Origin: JANRKF01 sp964519595
GTDB lineage: Bacteria > Pseudomonadota > Alphaproteobacteria > Rickettsiales > SXRF01
Direction of reading: 5' to 3'
Assembly (NCBI GenBank): GCA_964519595.1
Contig: CAZFJN010000050.1
Coordinates: forward strand, 1 to 11,717
Length of the DNA: 11,717 nucleotides
This document shows, in pieces, positions 1 to 7,278 of this stretch (position 1 is its first letter; the number at the start of each line of letters is the position of its first letter). The translations under genes were made by a program, and so were the position numbers. The notes under the pieces were generated by a model. The model searched no databases and was not told where the DNA came from. It worked only from the letters and a program-made list of their open reading frames with translations.

Positions 1-66
1 AAAACTGGTGTTTTCGCTGGCGGCCTAGCGAATTATCTAACAGTGCCTAATCAGCTTGGAGGATTA

Positions 67-1422
67 ATGCGCTTTTTATTGATGTGTTGTTTTGCCGCGC
101 TGTGTATTTCTTCGCTGCTTATTTCTTCTCCAGCCAATGCCGGAGGATTAATTCGTGATGCAGAGATAGAGTCAACTCTGCGTTCATATTCTGAGCCGAT
201 TTTTAAGGCAGCAGGACTTAAATCGTCAGCAATAAATATTTATATTGTGCAAGATGATTCGTTAAATGCCTTTGTTGCTGGCGGACAAAATCTGTTTCTG
301 CATACTGGCTTGATAATTGCCACAAAAACTCCTGATATGCTGCTTGGCGTGATAGCGCATGAAACTGGACATATGTCCGGAGGGCATCTGGCAGCCGGAG
401 GAGAAAAGCTCAAAGACGCGCAAACTGGAACTATAATTGCCATGGTTTTAGGCGCTGCTGCCGCTGTGACAACTGGAAAAGCCGAAGCAGGAGCAGTAGT
501 TATTTCCGGCGCGACTAACAGCGTTAACAGGAATTTTTTATCATTCAGCCGCGCAAATGAAAATGCCGCAGATCAGGCAGCTCTTAACTATCTTGACAAG
601 CTCGGAATTTCCGCCAGCGGAATGGCAGAAATGTTCGCCTTGTTAAAACGGCAGGAACGGCAACGTTTTGGCTCTCCTGATCCTTATCTTCTTACTCACC
701 CTTTAAGTAGCGAGCGCATGGAATTAGTGCAGAATCATGTTGAGAAATCAAAAATTTCGCGCCTTGCTTATCAACAGAAATATTCCGAAAAACATTCGCG
801 AATGATGGCAAAATTATTTGCCTTTCTGAAACCTCCGGAACAGACTTTGCGTAATTATAAAGCTTCTGACAATTCTACCGCCGCAAAAATGGCGCGTGCG
901 ATTGCTTTTTTTAAACAGGCAAAATTATCTGAATCTCTGGCGATAATGGAAGAGTTGAACGCGCAATTTCCCAATGATGCTTTTCTGTATGATTTAAAAG
1001 GCCAGATATTATTTGAAAGTGCGCGAATAGATGAAGCTCTTGCCGCTTATCGTACCGCAACCGCGCTATTGCCGGATAATCCGCTGCTGCTTGCTGATCT
1101 CGCCAAGTCTGAGTTGGCAAGATTTGCGCCAGGAGATAATGAATCAGCAATAAAACATCTTGAACGCTCATTGAATATAGAAAACGACAATGCCGGCGCA
1201 TGGCGATTACTCGCCGTTGCCTACGGCAAACAAAATAATGAAGCAATGGCAAGTCTTGCTCTTGCTGAAGAAGCCTTGCTTATTGGCGACGCAAAAACTG
1301 CCATAACACAATCAGAAAAATCTATGAAAATTATGGTAATAAACAGCCCTTCTTACCGCCGCGCTGAAGATGTAAAACAAAGAGCGCTGCAAATGCAGAA
1401 AGAACAAAAAGATCGCGAATAA
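67..1422 (+). CDS. Exported M48-family zinc metalloprotease with C-terminal TPR repeats (BepA/YfgC-like)
   Basis: Predicted periplasmic zinc protease of the M48 family, the type that in E. coli (BepA) clears or matures outer-membrane proteins. The N-terminus is a signal peptide (MRF, a hydrophobic run, then cleavage near ANA-GG at residue 25). The zinc motif HETGH is at residues 98-102, and the third ligand Glu is about residue 165 in ENAAD, after a small hydrophobic segment. Residues about 270-420 are helical pairs typical of TPR repeats (for example a stretch with AL-AAYRTATALLPDN), so the protease-plus-TPR layout matches BepA. ATG at 67 is preferred because GGAGG lies 4 nt upstream and the signal peptide then starts properly; a GTG at 43 in the same frame would put eight extra residues before it. 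The next gene is another envelope-folding factor. The family call is firm; the exact substrate is unknown. Confidence 0.9.
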   Translation: MRFLLMCCFAALCISSLLISSPANAGGLIRDAEIESTLRSYSEPIFKAAGLKSSAINIYIVQDDSLNAFVAGGQNLFLHTGLIIATKTPDMLLGVIAHETGHMSGGHLAAGGEKLKDAQTGTIIAMVLGAAAAVTTGKAEAGAVVISGATNSVNRNFLSFSRANENAADQAALNYLDKLGISASGMAEMFALLKRQERQRFGSPDPYLLTHPLSSERMELVQNHVEKSKISRLAYQQKYSEKHSRMMAKLFAFLKPPEQTLRNYKASDNSTAAKMARAIAFFKQAKLSESLAIMEELNAQFPNDAFLYDLKGQILFESARIDEALAAYRTATALLPDNPLLLADLAKSELARFAPGDNESAIKHLERSLNIENDNAGAWRLLAVAYGKQNNEAMASLALAEEALLIGDAKTAITQSEKSMKIMVINSPSYRRAEDVKQRALQMQKEQKDRE

Positions 1423-1495
1423 TCTTCTGTAAATCTTCCGTAACAAAATATCTTCATCTTTCTAACAACATATCGTCATCCTTTTAACAGCGCAT

Positions 1496-1569
1496 TGTCA
1501 TCCTTTGGCTTGACCAAAGGATCTTTTTTAATGTTGCACAAGATCCTTTGATCAAGTCAAAGGATGACG
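1496..1569. repeat. Nested palindromic repeat (REP/BIME-like), possible terminator
   Basis: Two 29-nt arms, 1496-1524 and 1541-1569, are inverted copies of each other with 26 of 29 positions matching, separated by 16 nt that begin with a T-run. Each arm is itself a palindrome: ATCCTTTGG-cttga-CCAAAGGAT on the left and ATCCTTTGA-tcaag-TCAAAGGAT on the right. The GTCATCC...GGAT ends resemble the dispersed palindromic repeats common in alphaproteobacterial intergenic DNA. The T-stretch after the first small hairpin (about 1524-1529) could give a rho-independent terminator for the protease gene; this is inference. Confidence 0.75.
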
Positions 1570-1609
1570 TCATAACAATCAAATATTTAAGCGTTTCGAA
1601 AGAATTCTA

Positions 1610-1633
1610 TTCTATAAAAATTTCTATAAAAAT
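1610..1633. repeat. 12-bp tandem duplication in AT-rich leader
   Basis: TTCTATAAAAAT occurs twice head to tail (1610-1621, 1622-1633), followed by a diverged third copy beginning TTCTGTATACAAT. It lies about 60 bp upstream of the DsbA-like start and may include promoter elements, but nothing in the sequence proves that. Confidence 0.6.
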
Positions 1634-1694
1634 TTCTGTATACAATTATTTGTCTAGCTATTATTCTGCTTTTTAATTCACAATAGGAGGCTTC

Positions 1695-2483
1695 ATGAAT
1701 TTACCATCTTCACTAACGGCATTTATTGCCGCTGCAACAGTCAGCTTCAGCTTTAGCTTCAGCGCCTTAGCCGCTGATTCATCTGCTCTTACCAAGTCAG
1801 ACGTTCCGGCTATTGTTAAAGAAACGCTGATGAATGATCCGGAAATCATCATGCAAGCCCTCGAAAAACTACGCGCTAAAAAAGCCGAAGAAGCTAAAAA
1901 AGCAACCTCTGCGGCTTTGGAAAAAAACCGCGCGGCTATTTTCCAATCGCCTGACATTCCAGCCAGCGGCGCTTCCGCTGCTGATGCAGATGTGATGATC
2001 GCTGAGTTTTTTGATTATCATTGCGGATATTGCAAACATTTCCTGCCGGAACTGGCAAAAGTTATGGCTGATGATAAAAAACTCCGCGTCGTATTTATAG
2101 ACTTTCCGATCTTAAGCGAAGATTCAGTAACCGCAGCAAAAGCCGCTCTGGCGGTTAATCGTCTGAATAAAGATAAATATTTTGAATTTCACAGTGCGCT
2201 TATGAAAGAAAGCGGAAAATTTGATGAAAAACGCCTGCTGGAAATCGCCAAAAAAATTGGCATTAAAGCTGATGCTTTAAAAGCTGAAATGGCTAAGCCG
2301 GAAGTAACCGCATTGCTTGATAAAAACCGCGCCGTAGCACAGGAAATTGGAATTAATGGCACGCCAGGTTTGATAATCGGCAATCAGGTAGTTCCAGGTT
2401 CACTCTCCGGAGAAGAGCTAAAAGGCATGATCGCAGAACTGCGTAAACCAACCGCAGCAGCAACTGCGCCAGCTGGAAAATAA
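1695..2483 (+). CDS. Exported DsbA/Com1-like thiol-disulfide oxidoreductase
   Basis: Predicted periplasmic thioredoxin-fold oxidoreductase that introduces or isomerises disulfides in exported proteins. The N-terminal signal peptide ends near SALA (residues 23-26). Residues about 35-80 form a charged, Ala/Lys-rich helical region, as in the N-terminal oligomerisation segment of Com1/ScsC-type proteins. The redox motif is C-G-Y-C at residues 110-113 within an EFFDYHCGYCKHF context. The cis-proline loop is GTP at 222-224, after the usual helical insert. The 262-aa length fits Com1-like DsbA proteins, and the C-terminal tail is an Ala/Pro/Thr-rich extension. The start is well supported: AGGAGG lies 4 nt upstream of ATG 1695. 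It is preceded by an M48 chaperone-protease and converges on the receptor gene. CGYC rather than CPHC is usual for the Com1 group. No DsbB partner is seen in the window. Confidence 0.9.
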   Translation: MNLPSSLTAFIAAATVSFSFSFSALAADSSALTKSDVPAIVKETLMNDPEIIMQALEKLRAKKAEEAKKATSAALEKNRAAIFQSPDIPASGASAADADVMIAEFFDYHCGYCKHFLPELAKVMADDKKLRVVFIDFPILSEDSVTAAKAALAVNRLNKDKYFEFHSALMKESGKFDEKRLLEIAKKIGIKADALKAEMAKPEVTALLDKNRAVAQEIGINGTPGLIIGNQVVPGSLSGEELKGMIAELRKPTAAATAPAGK

Positions 2484-2493
2484 GCAGCATCGC

Positions 2494-2549
2494 TACTGCC
2501 AACTGCCAACTGCCAACTGCTAACTGGCAACTGCCAGCTGGCAGTTAGC
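2494..2549. repeat. Heptamer tandem repeat (AACTGCC family) forming a hairpin between convergent genes
   Basis: Eight consecutive 7-nt units run in register from 2494: TACTGCC, AACTGCC, AACTGCC, AACTGCT, AACTGGC, AACTGCC, AGCTGGC, AGTTAGC. The last units are close to the reverse complement of the first, so CTGCTAACTGGCA pairs with TGGCAGTTAGCAG (12 of 13). The block lies between the stop codons of the convergent DsbA-like gene (2483) and the TonB receptor (2569), so it may act as a bidirectional terminator, although no clear T-run follows. The same heptamer family recurs at 7448-7475. Confidence 0.75.
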
Positions 2550-2568
2550 AGATGCAGAAGTTGCTTGG

Positions 2569-4491
2569 TTAATTTCTATATTTTATTCCAAGATAAGCTC
2601 CGCGCGCTGGTTGTCCGTAGCCGTAGACTTCCTCATATCTTTTATCGAGGATATTATCCAGCCTTGCGTAAATGCTCGCCTTGTCAGTAAGGCGGTAATT
2701 GGCGCTTAAATCGACAACAGCAGCAGGCTTTACGTCAACGCGGCCAAACGGCGAGGCGAAATCAATATCCTTGCGAACTCCGGAATAACGCGCTGCCGCA
2801 TCGAGAGTAAGCTTCTCGCTGGCATCGTAACTGGCGGAGAAATTTGCCTGCTGTTTTGGACGACGCGCCAGCTGATTGCCTCTGGAGCGATCTTCAGTGA
2901 TAGTGAACACATGTCCGGCTTTAAGCAGCAGATCCGGCGCGGCGCGGAAGGAAATACTGCTTTCAACTCCTTGCGTGCGAACTTTTCCGATATTTATCGC
3001 TGCAAAAGGCGGCGTGTTGGCAAAGCTGATCAGATTATCTATGTCATTGCGAAACAGCGTTGAGGAAAGCATAACGCGTTCGGAAAACATAGTCTGCTCA
3101 AAGCCTACATCATAACCAAGGCTGGTTTCCGGACTAAGATTGCCGTTGCCATAGCCGCTATCATAAAGCTGCGACAGCGAAGGCGCTTTAAAACCACTGC
3201 CGGCTGCGAATTTAAGACGTGTTGCTGTAGCGTTGATAGTATAAACCGGCGCGATTTTCCATGTCCATTGCCTTCCAAAAGCCTGATGATCATCAAGCCG
3301 GCCACTAATGCCAAGCAACAGATTATCAAGCAATTTAACTGGCGCATCAGCAAATACAGCGCGATTATCAACATTCACCTCGCGCAGGCTGGTAGTTTTG
3401 AAATGATCACTCCACAATTCCGCGCCAATTGTTGCCTGCTGTTTGCCAAACAGTTTGACATGATTCAGCCAGTCTATGCTGTCGCGCCTTCCTAACTGCT
3501 GCTGGCGGCCAAAAAAAGGCGTTCCAATTGAATCAAAATATTCCGTTATCTGATTGCGATTGACATAGAGAGTTGAAATTCCGAATTCCTGCCGCCAATT
3601 TCCATCTGCAGATTCCAGCTCGCCGCTTATGCGCGTATTAAGCTGCCTGCTGTCATTATTTGGAAAACGATCATCATTCGGACGAGTAAAACCGCCAGGA
3701 CTGTCAAATTCCGTGACATTACTATTATAGCGCGTGTCAAAACGCGCAGTAAAACGCTCGGAAATTTCAGAAGCGAAATTAGCGGCAATGGTGAATACAT
3801 CACTGGCATCCTTCTCAACACCGCCAAATTTACGGTCAAAAGAAGAAATACCCTTGCTGTGCGAAACACTGCCCTGAATGCTGTAAGAATTTTTATCATC
3901 ACTGCCGGAAATTCCACCGCCAGAACGTCCGCTACTGTAACGTCCGGCTTCAGCAAATAGATTGCTTTTCAGCTCGCCGCGGCCTTTTTTGCTGATGATA
4001 TTGATAACGCCGCCTAAAGCTTGCGAACCATAAAGCGTGCTTTGCGGACCACGCAATATCTCAATACGCTCAATATTATCAGTGGTAAGGTTGGAAAAAT
4101 CAAAAGCATCACCAGGATCAGAAGGATCATTAAGGCGAATACCGTCCATAACAACTAAAATATGGTTGGAATTAGTACCGCGCATAAATAGGCGAGTCGT
4201 CTGTCCAGCGCCGCCATTATTGGCAACTACCACGCCAGGAACATCGCGCATCAGCTCGCTGATTGTTGATTTGTTTTTTCTGCTTATTTCCTGCTCGTCA
4301 ATAATCGTAACTGAGCTGGCGATCTTGTTTATAGCAGTTGGCGTGCGCGTTCCATAAATTATGATATGCGGCTTTTCCGAAGATGAAGCAGAAGATGAAG
4401 CAGCAGATAAACCAGCAGATAAAGCAGAATTCGCAATAGAAGTGGAAATAATAGCGGAGAGTGAAAATAAAAATAAAAAATTATTACGCAT
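2569..4491 (-). CDS. btuB: TonB-dependent outer-membrane receptor, BtuB-like (cobalamin)
   Basis: Outer-membrane beta-barrel transporter with an N-terminal plug, energised by TonB. Signal peptide residues 1-26 (MRNNF, hydrophobic core, cleavage near ALSAG), then a Ser/Ala linker and a TonB-box-like strand (HIIIYGTRTP, 42-51). The plug spans about 58-170 with classic phrases: MRDVPGVVV, MRGTNSNHILVVMDGIRLNDP, IERIEILRGPQSTLYGSQALGGVINI. The rest is a long barrel ending in DNILDKRYEEVYGYGQPARGAYLGIKYRN. 640 aa is normal for BtuB/FepA-type receptors. The start at 4491 is chosen because TAAGGAG lies just upstream and a signal peptide follows; an in-frame extension to 4731 would run through the riboswitch and is rejected. 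The upstream cobalamin riboswitch indicates vitamin B12 or another corrinoid as substrate. Odd point: the chain ends in Tyr-Arg-Asn rather than the usual terminal aromatic residue. No btuCDF is in the window. Confidence 0.88.
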   Translation of the reverse strand: MRNNFLFLFSLSAIISTSIANSALSAGLSAASSSASSSEKPHIIIYGTRTPTAINKIASSVTIIDEQEISRKNKSTISELMRDVPGVVVANNGGAGQTTRLFMRGTNSNHILVVMDGIRLNDPSDPGDAFDFSNLTTDNIERIEILRGPQSTLYGSQALGGVINIISKKGRGELKSNLFAEAGRYSSGRSGGGISGSDDKNSYSIQGSVSHSKGISSFDRKFGGVEKDASDVFTIAANFASEISERFTARFDTRYNSNVTEFDSPGGFTRPNDDRFPNNDSRQLNTRISGELESADGNWRQEFGISTLYVNRNQITEYFDSIGTPFFGRQQQLGRRDSIDWLNHVKLFGKQQATIGAELWSDHFKTTSLREVNVDNRAVFADAPVKLLDNLLLGISGRLDDHQAFGRQWTWKIAPVYTINATATRLKFAAGSGFKAPSLSQLYDSGYGNGNLSPETSLGYDVGFEQTMFSERVMLSSTLFRNDIDNLISFANTPPFAAINIGKVRTQGVESSISFRAAPDLLLKAGHVFTITEDRSRGNQLARRPKQQANFSASYDASEKLTLDAAARYSGVRKDIDFASPFGRVDVKPAAVVDLSANYRLTDKASIYARLDNILDKRYEEVYGYGQPARGAYLGIKYRN

Positions 4492-4649
4492 AATGCGCTC
4501 CTTACGTTTTTTGTTATAGTGACGACATGCCAACGCTTGCGAAATGCAAGACGCAGACAGCGTCACCACGTAAGAAGAACGCCCGCCGCAAAAAAGCAGC
4601 AGAAGAACCAACCAACAGGGAACTTCCCGTCCCAAGCAGTCGCGTGACA
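4492..4649 (-). promoter_or_regulatory. Leader between cobalamin riboswitch and receptor start (expression platform region)
   Basis: On the minus strand this 158-nt leader follows the B12 box. It contains two adjacent short hairpins close to the start codon: GACGC-tgtct-GCGTC (4550-4564) and CTTGC-atttc-GCAAG (4536-4550). A self-complementary GGGAAGTTCCC-like segment lies near 4621-4631. The ribosome site TAAGGAG is at about 4498-4504. No hairpin followed by a clear U-run is evident, so control of translation initiation, as in E. coli btuB, seems more likely than a terminator. That mechanism is inference. Confidence 0.45.
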
Positions 4650-4820
4650 CTTTAAGTGGCAGGTCTCCTGGCTTGCGAGTTAAACGCCTAATCCGCGTCG
4701 TCTTCCCGGTTGCCCAGTGACGTGGCATCATGCCAAATACGAATCAAACTATCGCTTACAGTTGCGGGAACAGCGGAGGACTTAAACCTCCTTCCCTTTT
4801 TACCTCTTAGAGCCTGCGTG
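4650..4820 (-). promoter_or_regulatory. Cobalamin (adenosylcobalamin-type) riboswitch
   Basis: Read on the minus strand, the conserved cobalamin aptamer elements appear in order. GGTAAAAAGGGAAG is near 4791-4804. A strong hairpin GGAGG-tttaagt-CCTCC lies at about 4777-4793. The core CCCGCAACTGTAAGCG is at about 4753-4768. GCATGATGCCACGTCACTGG follows, then CCGGGAAGACG. The canonical B12 box AAGCCAGGAGACCTGCC is at 4658-4674. This series of elements is diagnostic of the class. Just 5' of it, AGAGTCTGC and GCAGGCTCT (4809-4838) can pair and may form the closing stem or an upstream hairpin; the exact 5' boundary is uncertain. It sits in the leader of the TonB-dependent receptor and should lower receptor expression when cobalamin is abundant. 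Confidence 0.95.
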
Positions 4821-4860
4821 TAATCTCTTGCAGACTCTAACAGAGGACCACTTGCCAAAC

Positions 4861-4889
4861 CTCCTAGATGAACAATAACCAACTGTCAA
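4861..4889 (-). promoter_or_regulatory. Possible promoter of the riboswitch-receptor transcript
   Basis: On the minus strand a perfect -35 hexamer TTGACA (4884-4889) is followed after 17 nt by TAGGAG (4861-4866), a weak -10. The predicted transcription start, about 4854, falls just before the riboswitch, which is the right place. The -10 match is poor (3 of 6), so the call is tentative. Confidence 0.4.
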
Positions 4890-4901
4890 GAAAGTTGTTG
4901 T

Positions 4902-5043
4902 TATAGCCTTTAACGAAAAATTGGTCATAGCCCTCTCCCGCAGCGGCGAAGCCGCTGCTTCCCTCTCCCGCTTGCGGGAGAGAGTCAGGGAGAGGGCGCT
5001 TTGCGCCCAAATTCTTATGACCAATTTTTCGTTAAAAGCTATA
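4902..5043. mobile_element. MITE-like or palindromic intergenic element with 28-bp terminal inverted repeats
   Basis: Terminal arms of 28 bp (4902-4929, beginning TATAGCCTTTAACG, and 5016-5043, ending CGTTAAAAGCTATA) are inverted copies with 27 of 28 positions matching. The 86-bp interior is far more GC-rich than its surroundings and holds further palindromes: GCCCTCTCCC with GGGAGAGGGC (4930-4939 / 4988-4997), GCAGCGGC-gaa-GCCGCTGC, CTCTCCCGC-tt-GCGGGAGAG and GGGCGC-ttt-GCGCCC. There is no coding capacity. Near-identical 15-nt sequences, AGAAAGTTGTTGTTA (4889-4903) and AGAAAGCTATTGTTA (5043-5057), sit at the two ends and could be a decayed target duplication. It lies between the divergent riboswitch and isc promoters. 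A non-autonomous element fits best, and a large transcription-blocking hairpin is the alternative. Confidence 0.65.
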
Positions 5044-5225
5044 GAAAGCTATTGTTAGATTTTTCTTATGTTTTGTCTTATGTTTTGTATTGAAGTCGCC
5101 ATTTTTTTTTTGAATATTTTTTTGAATAGTTGACTTTATTACTAGGGAATAATAGAGTGTTTTTATATTTGTTTTTACAATATAGATTTTTAGCTTAATT
5201 ATTTTGCAAATTTGATTGTTACATT
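5044..5225 (+). promoter_or_regulatory. AT-rich leader and promoter region of the isc operon
   Basis: Very AT-rich non-coding stretch directly upstream of iscS. A -35 TTGACT (5130-5135) is followed after 17 nt by TAGAGT (5153-5158); TAATAG (5150-5155) is an alternative -10 with short spacing. This leaves an untranslated leader of about 60 nt. No clear Shine-Dalgarno precedes the iscS ATG at 5226. The IscR-like operator listed separately overlaps the -35. No iscR gene lies between this region and iscS. Confidence 0.5.
5126..5150 (+). promoter_or_regulatory. Putative IscR type-1 operator overlapping the isc promoter
   Basis: A 25-nt site has left half ATAGTTGACT (5126-5135), a 5-nt centre, and right half ACTAGGGAAT (5141-5150). 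Against the E. coli type-1 IscR consensus recalled from the literature (ATASYYGACT, RWWWY, AGTCRRSTAT), the left half matches 10 of 10 and the whole site about 21 of 25. It overlaps the TTGACT -35 hexamer upstream of iscS, the placement expected for repression by [2Fe-2S]-IscR when clusters are sufficient. The site was found by eye, so it needs a scored motif search, but both position and match are strong. Confidence 0.65.
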
Positions 5226-6443
5226 ATGTCTCTTAAACTTCCTATTTATCTAGATTATCAAGCTACAACTCCTACTGATCCGCGCGTGGTTTCCGCTATG
5301 ATTCCTTGGTTTACCGAGAAATTCGGCAATCCGCACTCGCGTAGTCATTCATATGGCTGGGCAGCGGAGGAGGCTTGCGAAATTGCTCGCGAGCAGGTCG
5401 CCGGCCTGATTAACGCTGATGCGAAGGAAATAATTTTCACCAGCGGCGCTACGGAATCGAATAACATCGCCATCAAAGGCGTGGCGCATTTTTATAAAGA
5501 TCAGAAAAATCACATAATAACCGTGCAGACGGAACATAAATGCGTGCTTGATTCAGCGCGTCATCTTGAGCAGGAAGGTTTTTCAGTAACTTATCTTCCG
5601 GTTAAGACAAACGGCCTGATTGATCTGGAGGTTTTAAAAAACGCTATCACTGAGAAAACTGCTCTGGTTTCAGTAATGGCGGTTAATAATGAAGTCGGCG
5701 TTATTCAGCCCTTGGCGGAAATCGGCCGAATCTGCCGTGAACGCGGCGTATTTTTTCATAGTGATTGCGCGCAGGCTTTCGGCAAGATTCCGCTTGATGT
5801 TGAGGCGATGAATATAGATTTAATGAGCATTTCCGGACATAAACTCTATGCGCCAAAAGGAATCGGCGCGCTTTATGTGCGCCGTCGTCCGCGTGTGCGG
5901 TTGGAGGCGCTGTTTTCCGGCGGTGGGCAGGAACGCGGGATGCGCTCAGGAACTCTGGCCACACCGCTGGTTGTAGGGCTTGGCGTGGCGGCGGAAATTG
6001 CTAAAGCGGAAATGCACGTTGAAGCTGAGCGTCTGAGCGGATTTTATAAGCAGATTCTAAGCGAGTTGCTTGACGGAATTCCTGACGTTTTCTTAAATGG
6101 CGACCGCGAGCAACGCTGGCCGGGCAATATCAATCTCAGCTTTGCCTATGTTGAAGGCGAAAGCATGATCATGGCAATCAAGGATCTGGCGGTTTCCAGC
6201 GGTTCGGCATGTACCAGCGCCAGCCTTGAACCTTCCTATGTTCTGCGCGCGCTGGGAGTAGGCGAAGAGCTGGCGCACACCAGCATCCGCTTTGGAATTG
6301 GCCGCTTTACCACACAGGAAGAAGTTGATTTTATGCTGAAAATAGTTAAGAATAATGTAAGCCGCCTGCGCGATATGTCGCCTCTGTGGGAAATGGTCCA
6401 GGAAGGAATAGACATAACCAAAATCGAATGGGCAGGGCATTAA
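5226..6443 (+). CDS. iscS: Cysteine desulfurase IscS
   Basis: PLP-dependent enzyme that converts L-cysteine to alanine and passes the sulfane sulfur to IscU and other acceptors. Group I (IscS/NifS-like) features are complete: YLDYQATTPTDPRV at the N-terminus, the HSYGWAAEEA region, TSGATESNNIAIKG, TEHKCVLD with PLP-stacking His104, the PLP lysine K206 in SISGHKLYAPKG, and catalytic Cys329 in the mobile loop SSGSACTSASLEPSYVLRALG. The C-terminus, IEWAGH, resembles the IscU-binding tail of E. coli IscS (IEWAHH). 405 aa matches the family (404 in E. coli). The ATG start gives the expected N-terminus despite a weak ribosome site. It is the first gene of the operon and lies under the IscR-like site. 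The iscU partner is displaced more than 1.3 kb downstream by inserted genes, which is unusual. Confidence 0.97.
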   Translation: MSLKLPIYLDYQATTPTDPRVVSAMIPWFTEKFGNPHSRSHSYGWAAEEACEIAREQVAGLINADAKEIIFTSGATESNNIAIKGVAHFYKDQKNHIITVQTEHKCVLDSARHLEQEGFSVTYLPVKTNGLIDLEVLKNAITEKTALVSVMAVNNEVGVIQPLAEIGRICRERGVFFHSDCAQAFGKIPLDVEAMNIDLMSISGHKLYAPKGIGALYVRRRPRVRLEALFSGGGQERGMRSGTLATPLVVGLGVAAEIAKAEMHVEAERLSGFYKQILSELLDGIPDVFLNGDREQRWPGNINLSFAYVEGESMIMAIKDLAVSSGSACTSASLEPSYVLRALGVGEELAHTSIRFGIGRFTTQEEVDFMLKIVKNNVSRLRDMSPLWEMVQEGIDITKIEWAGH

Positions 6444-6532
6444 ATTGTTTTTGGACTTGCCATTGTGGTAATTGACAACAAACATGAGGCAAAGAACTTG
6501 AGTTTTCGATCTGTTATTGCTGGTATATTATT

Positions 6533-7192
6533 ATGAACTCTGATGATGATGATTTTGCACCAAAAACTGTTTTTGCGCTTGCACAGGAGATTGTTGAACG
6601 TCTTTCTGTGGATTCCGAAGCAGATAATGAGCCTCTATACAATGAGGTTGCCGATGTTGCAAATGTAAAAGAGACAGAGCAAGATATTCAGAGATGGATT
6701 GATGCATGTCGGTTAGATGTAGCTGTAAAAATTTATCAGATAATTAATCGCAAGTATAGTGCTGATATAGAAAAATCTGATGAAATTTTTACTGTAACAG
6801 ATGAATATAACCCAGATCTTCGCTCTGATAGAGAACTTGAAAGAGATGATGAAATAGAATACAAAAAAAATTGTATTAGGCTGATAGAAGAATTTCGTAG
6901 GTTATGTTGCGATGGCTGGAAGCAGCAGCATGGGATGAGATCTATTGGCATAGAAGATTGTTTAATCAAGCGATTTAGGCATGAGAGTACTAGAGATAAG
7001 GTTTTTAGTATTGTAAAAAAATCTGGAATTATTGATGGTCTTAGGCAACAAAAAACTGTTAGTCCTGATAAAGTGATTGCATCAGGTTGTAGTGCAGAGA
7101 AGTTTGAAGATGGTGATTATTATTGTATAGCTATATCTAATTTACCCTCGGAACTTGTCAGATGTCAGCGTTCACAAGGGAGAGATAGGTAG
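6533..7192 (+). CDS. Hypothetical acidic protein of 219 aa inserted between iscS and iscU
   Basis: No family recognised. The protein is soluble-looking, with no signal peptide or membrane segment, and has an acidic N-terminus (MNSDDDDF). Residues about 10-115 are rich in Glu/Asp and predicted helical. A basic/Cys patch follows (RRLCCDGWKQQHGMRSIGIEDCLIKRFRHESTRDKVF), and the tail has further cysteines near the C-terminus. Its DNA is visibly more AT-rich than iscS and uses codons such as AGA, AGG and TTA freely, unlike the neighbours, which suggests recent acquisition or weak selection. No good Shine-Dalgarno precedes ATG 6533; TATATT lies just upstream (6523-6528) and could be a -10. It could be a degenerate accessory gene rather than part of Fe-S assembly. 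The open frame of 660 nt supports a real gene, but nothing shows its function. Confidence 0.6.
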   Translation: MNSDDDDFAPKTVFALAQEIVERLSVDSEADNEPLYNEVADVANVKETEQDIQRWIDACRLDVAVKIYQIINRKYSADIEKSDEIFTVTDEYNPDLRSDRELERDDEIEYKKNCIRLIEEFRRLCCDGWKQQHGMRSIGIEDCLIKRFRHESTRDKVFSIVKKSGIIDGLRQQKTVSPDKVIASGCSAEKFEDGDYYCIAISNLPSELVRCQRSQGRDR

Positions 7193-7278
7193 TGTTATTT
7201 TCTAAAAATTAGTAATAACATGAATTATCCTTTTAAAATCATGATAATAGACGGCTTATAGAAGGTAATTTGGATGTA

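Larger units (their letters stand above)
1423..1694. other. Spacer between the M48 protease and DsbA genes: repeats and AT-rich leader
   Basis: No gene is supported here. The spacer starts with three degenerate copies of a TCTTCATC / TCGTCATC / TTGTCATC phrase (about 1449-1505). It continues into a nested palindrome (1496-1569, listed separately) and then an AT-rich stretch with a 12-bp tandem duplication of TTCTATAAAAAT (1610-1621 and 1622-1633). A TATACAAT sequence at 1639-1646 could be a -10 element for the downstream gene, but no convincing -35 is visible. Confidence 0.6.

Noticed and set aside
1..42. Possible C-terminal tail of an upstream gene (frame 2 ends KLVFSLAA at a TAG, 26-28)
   Set aside because: Too short to support; another frame stops at 48-50 and either could be chance.
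43..66. GTG start at 43 for the M48 protease, adding eight residues
   Set aside because: ATG 67 has GGAGG at the right distance and gives a normal signal peptide; the GTG has neither.
4492..4731. Extended N-terminus of the TonB receptor starting at 4731
   Set aside because: It would be translated through the cobalamin riboswitch and leader; the internal start at 4491 has a ribosome site and signal peptide.
6472..6500. Promoter before the 219-aa gene based on TTGACA at 6472-6477
   Set aside because: No acceptable -10 lies 16-18 nt downstream; the TATATT at 6523 is too far away.
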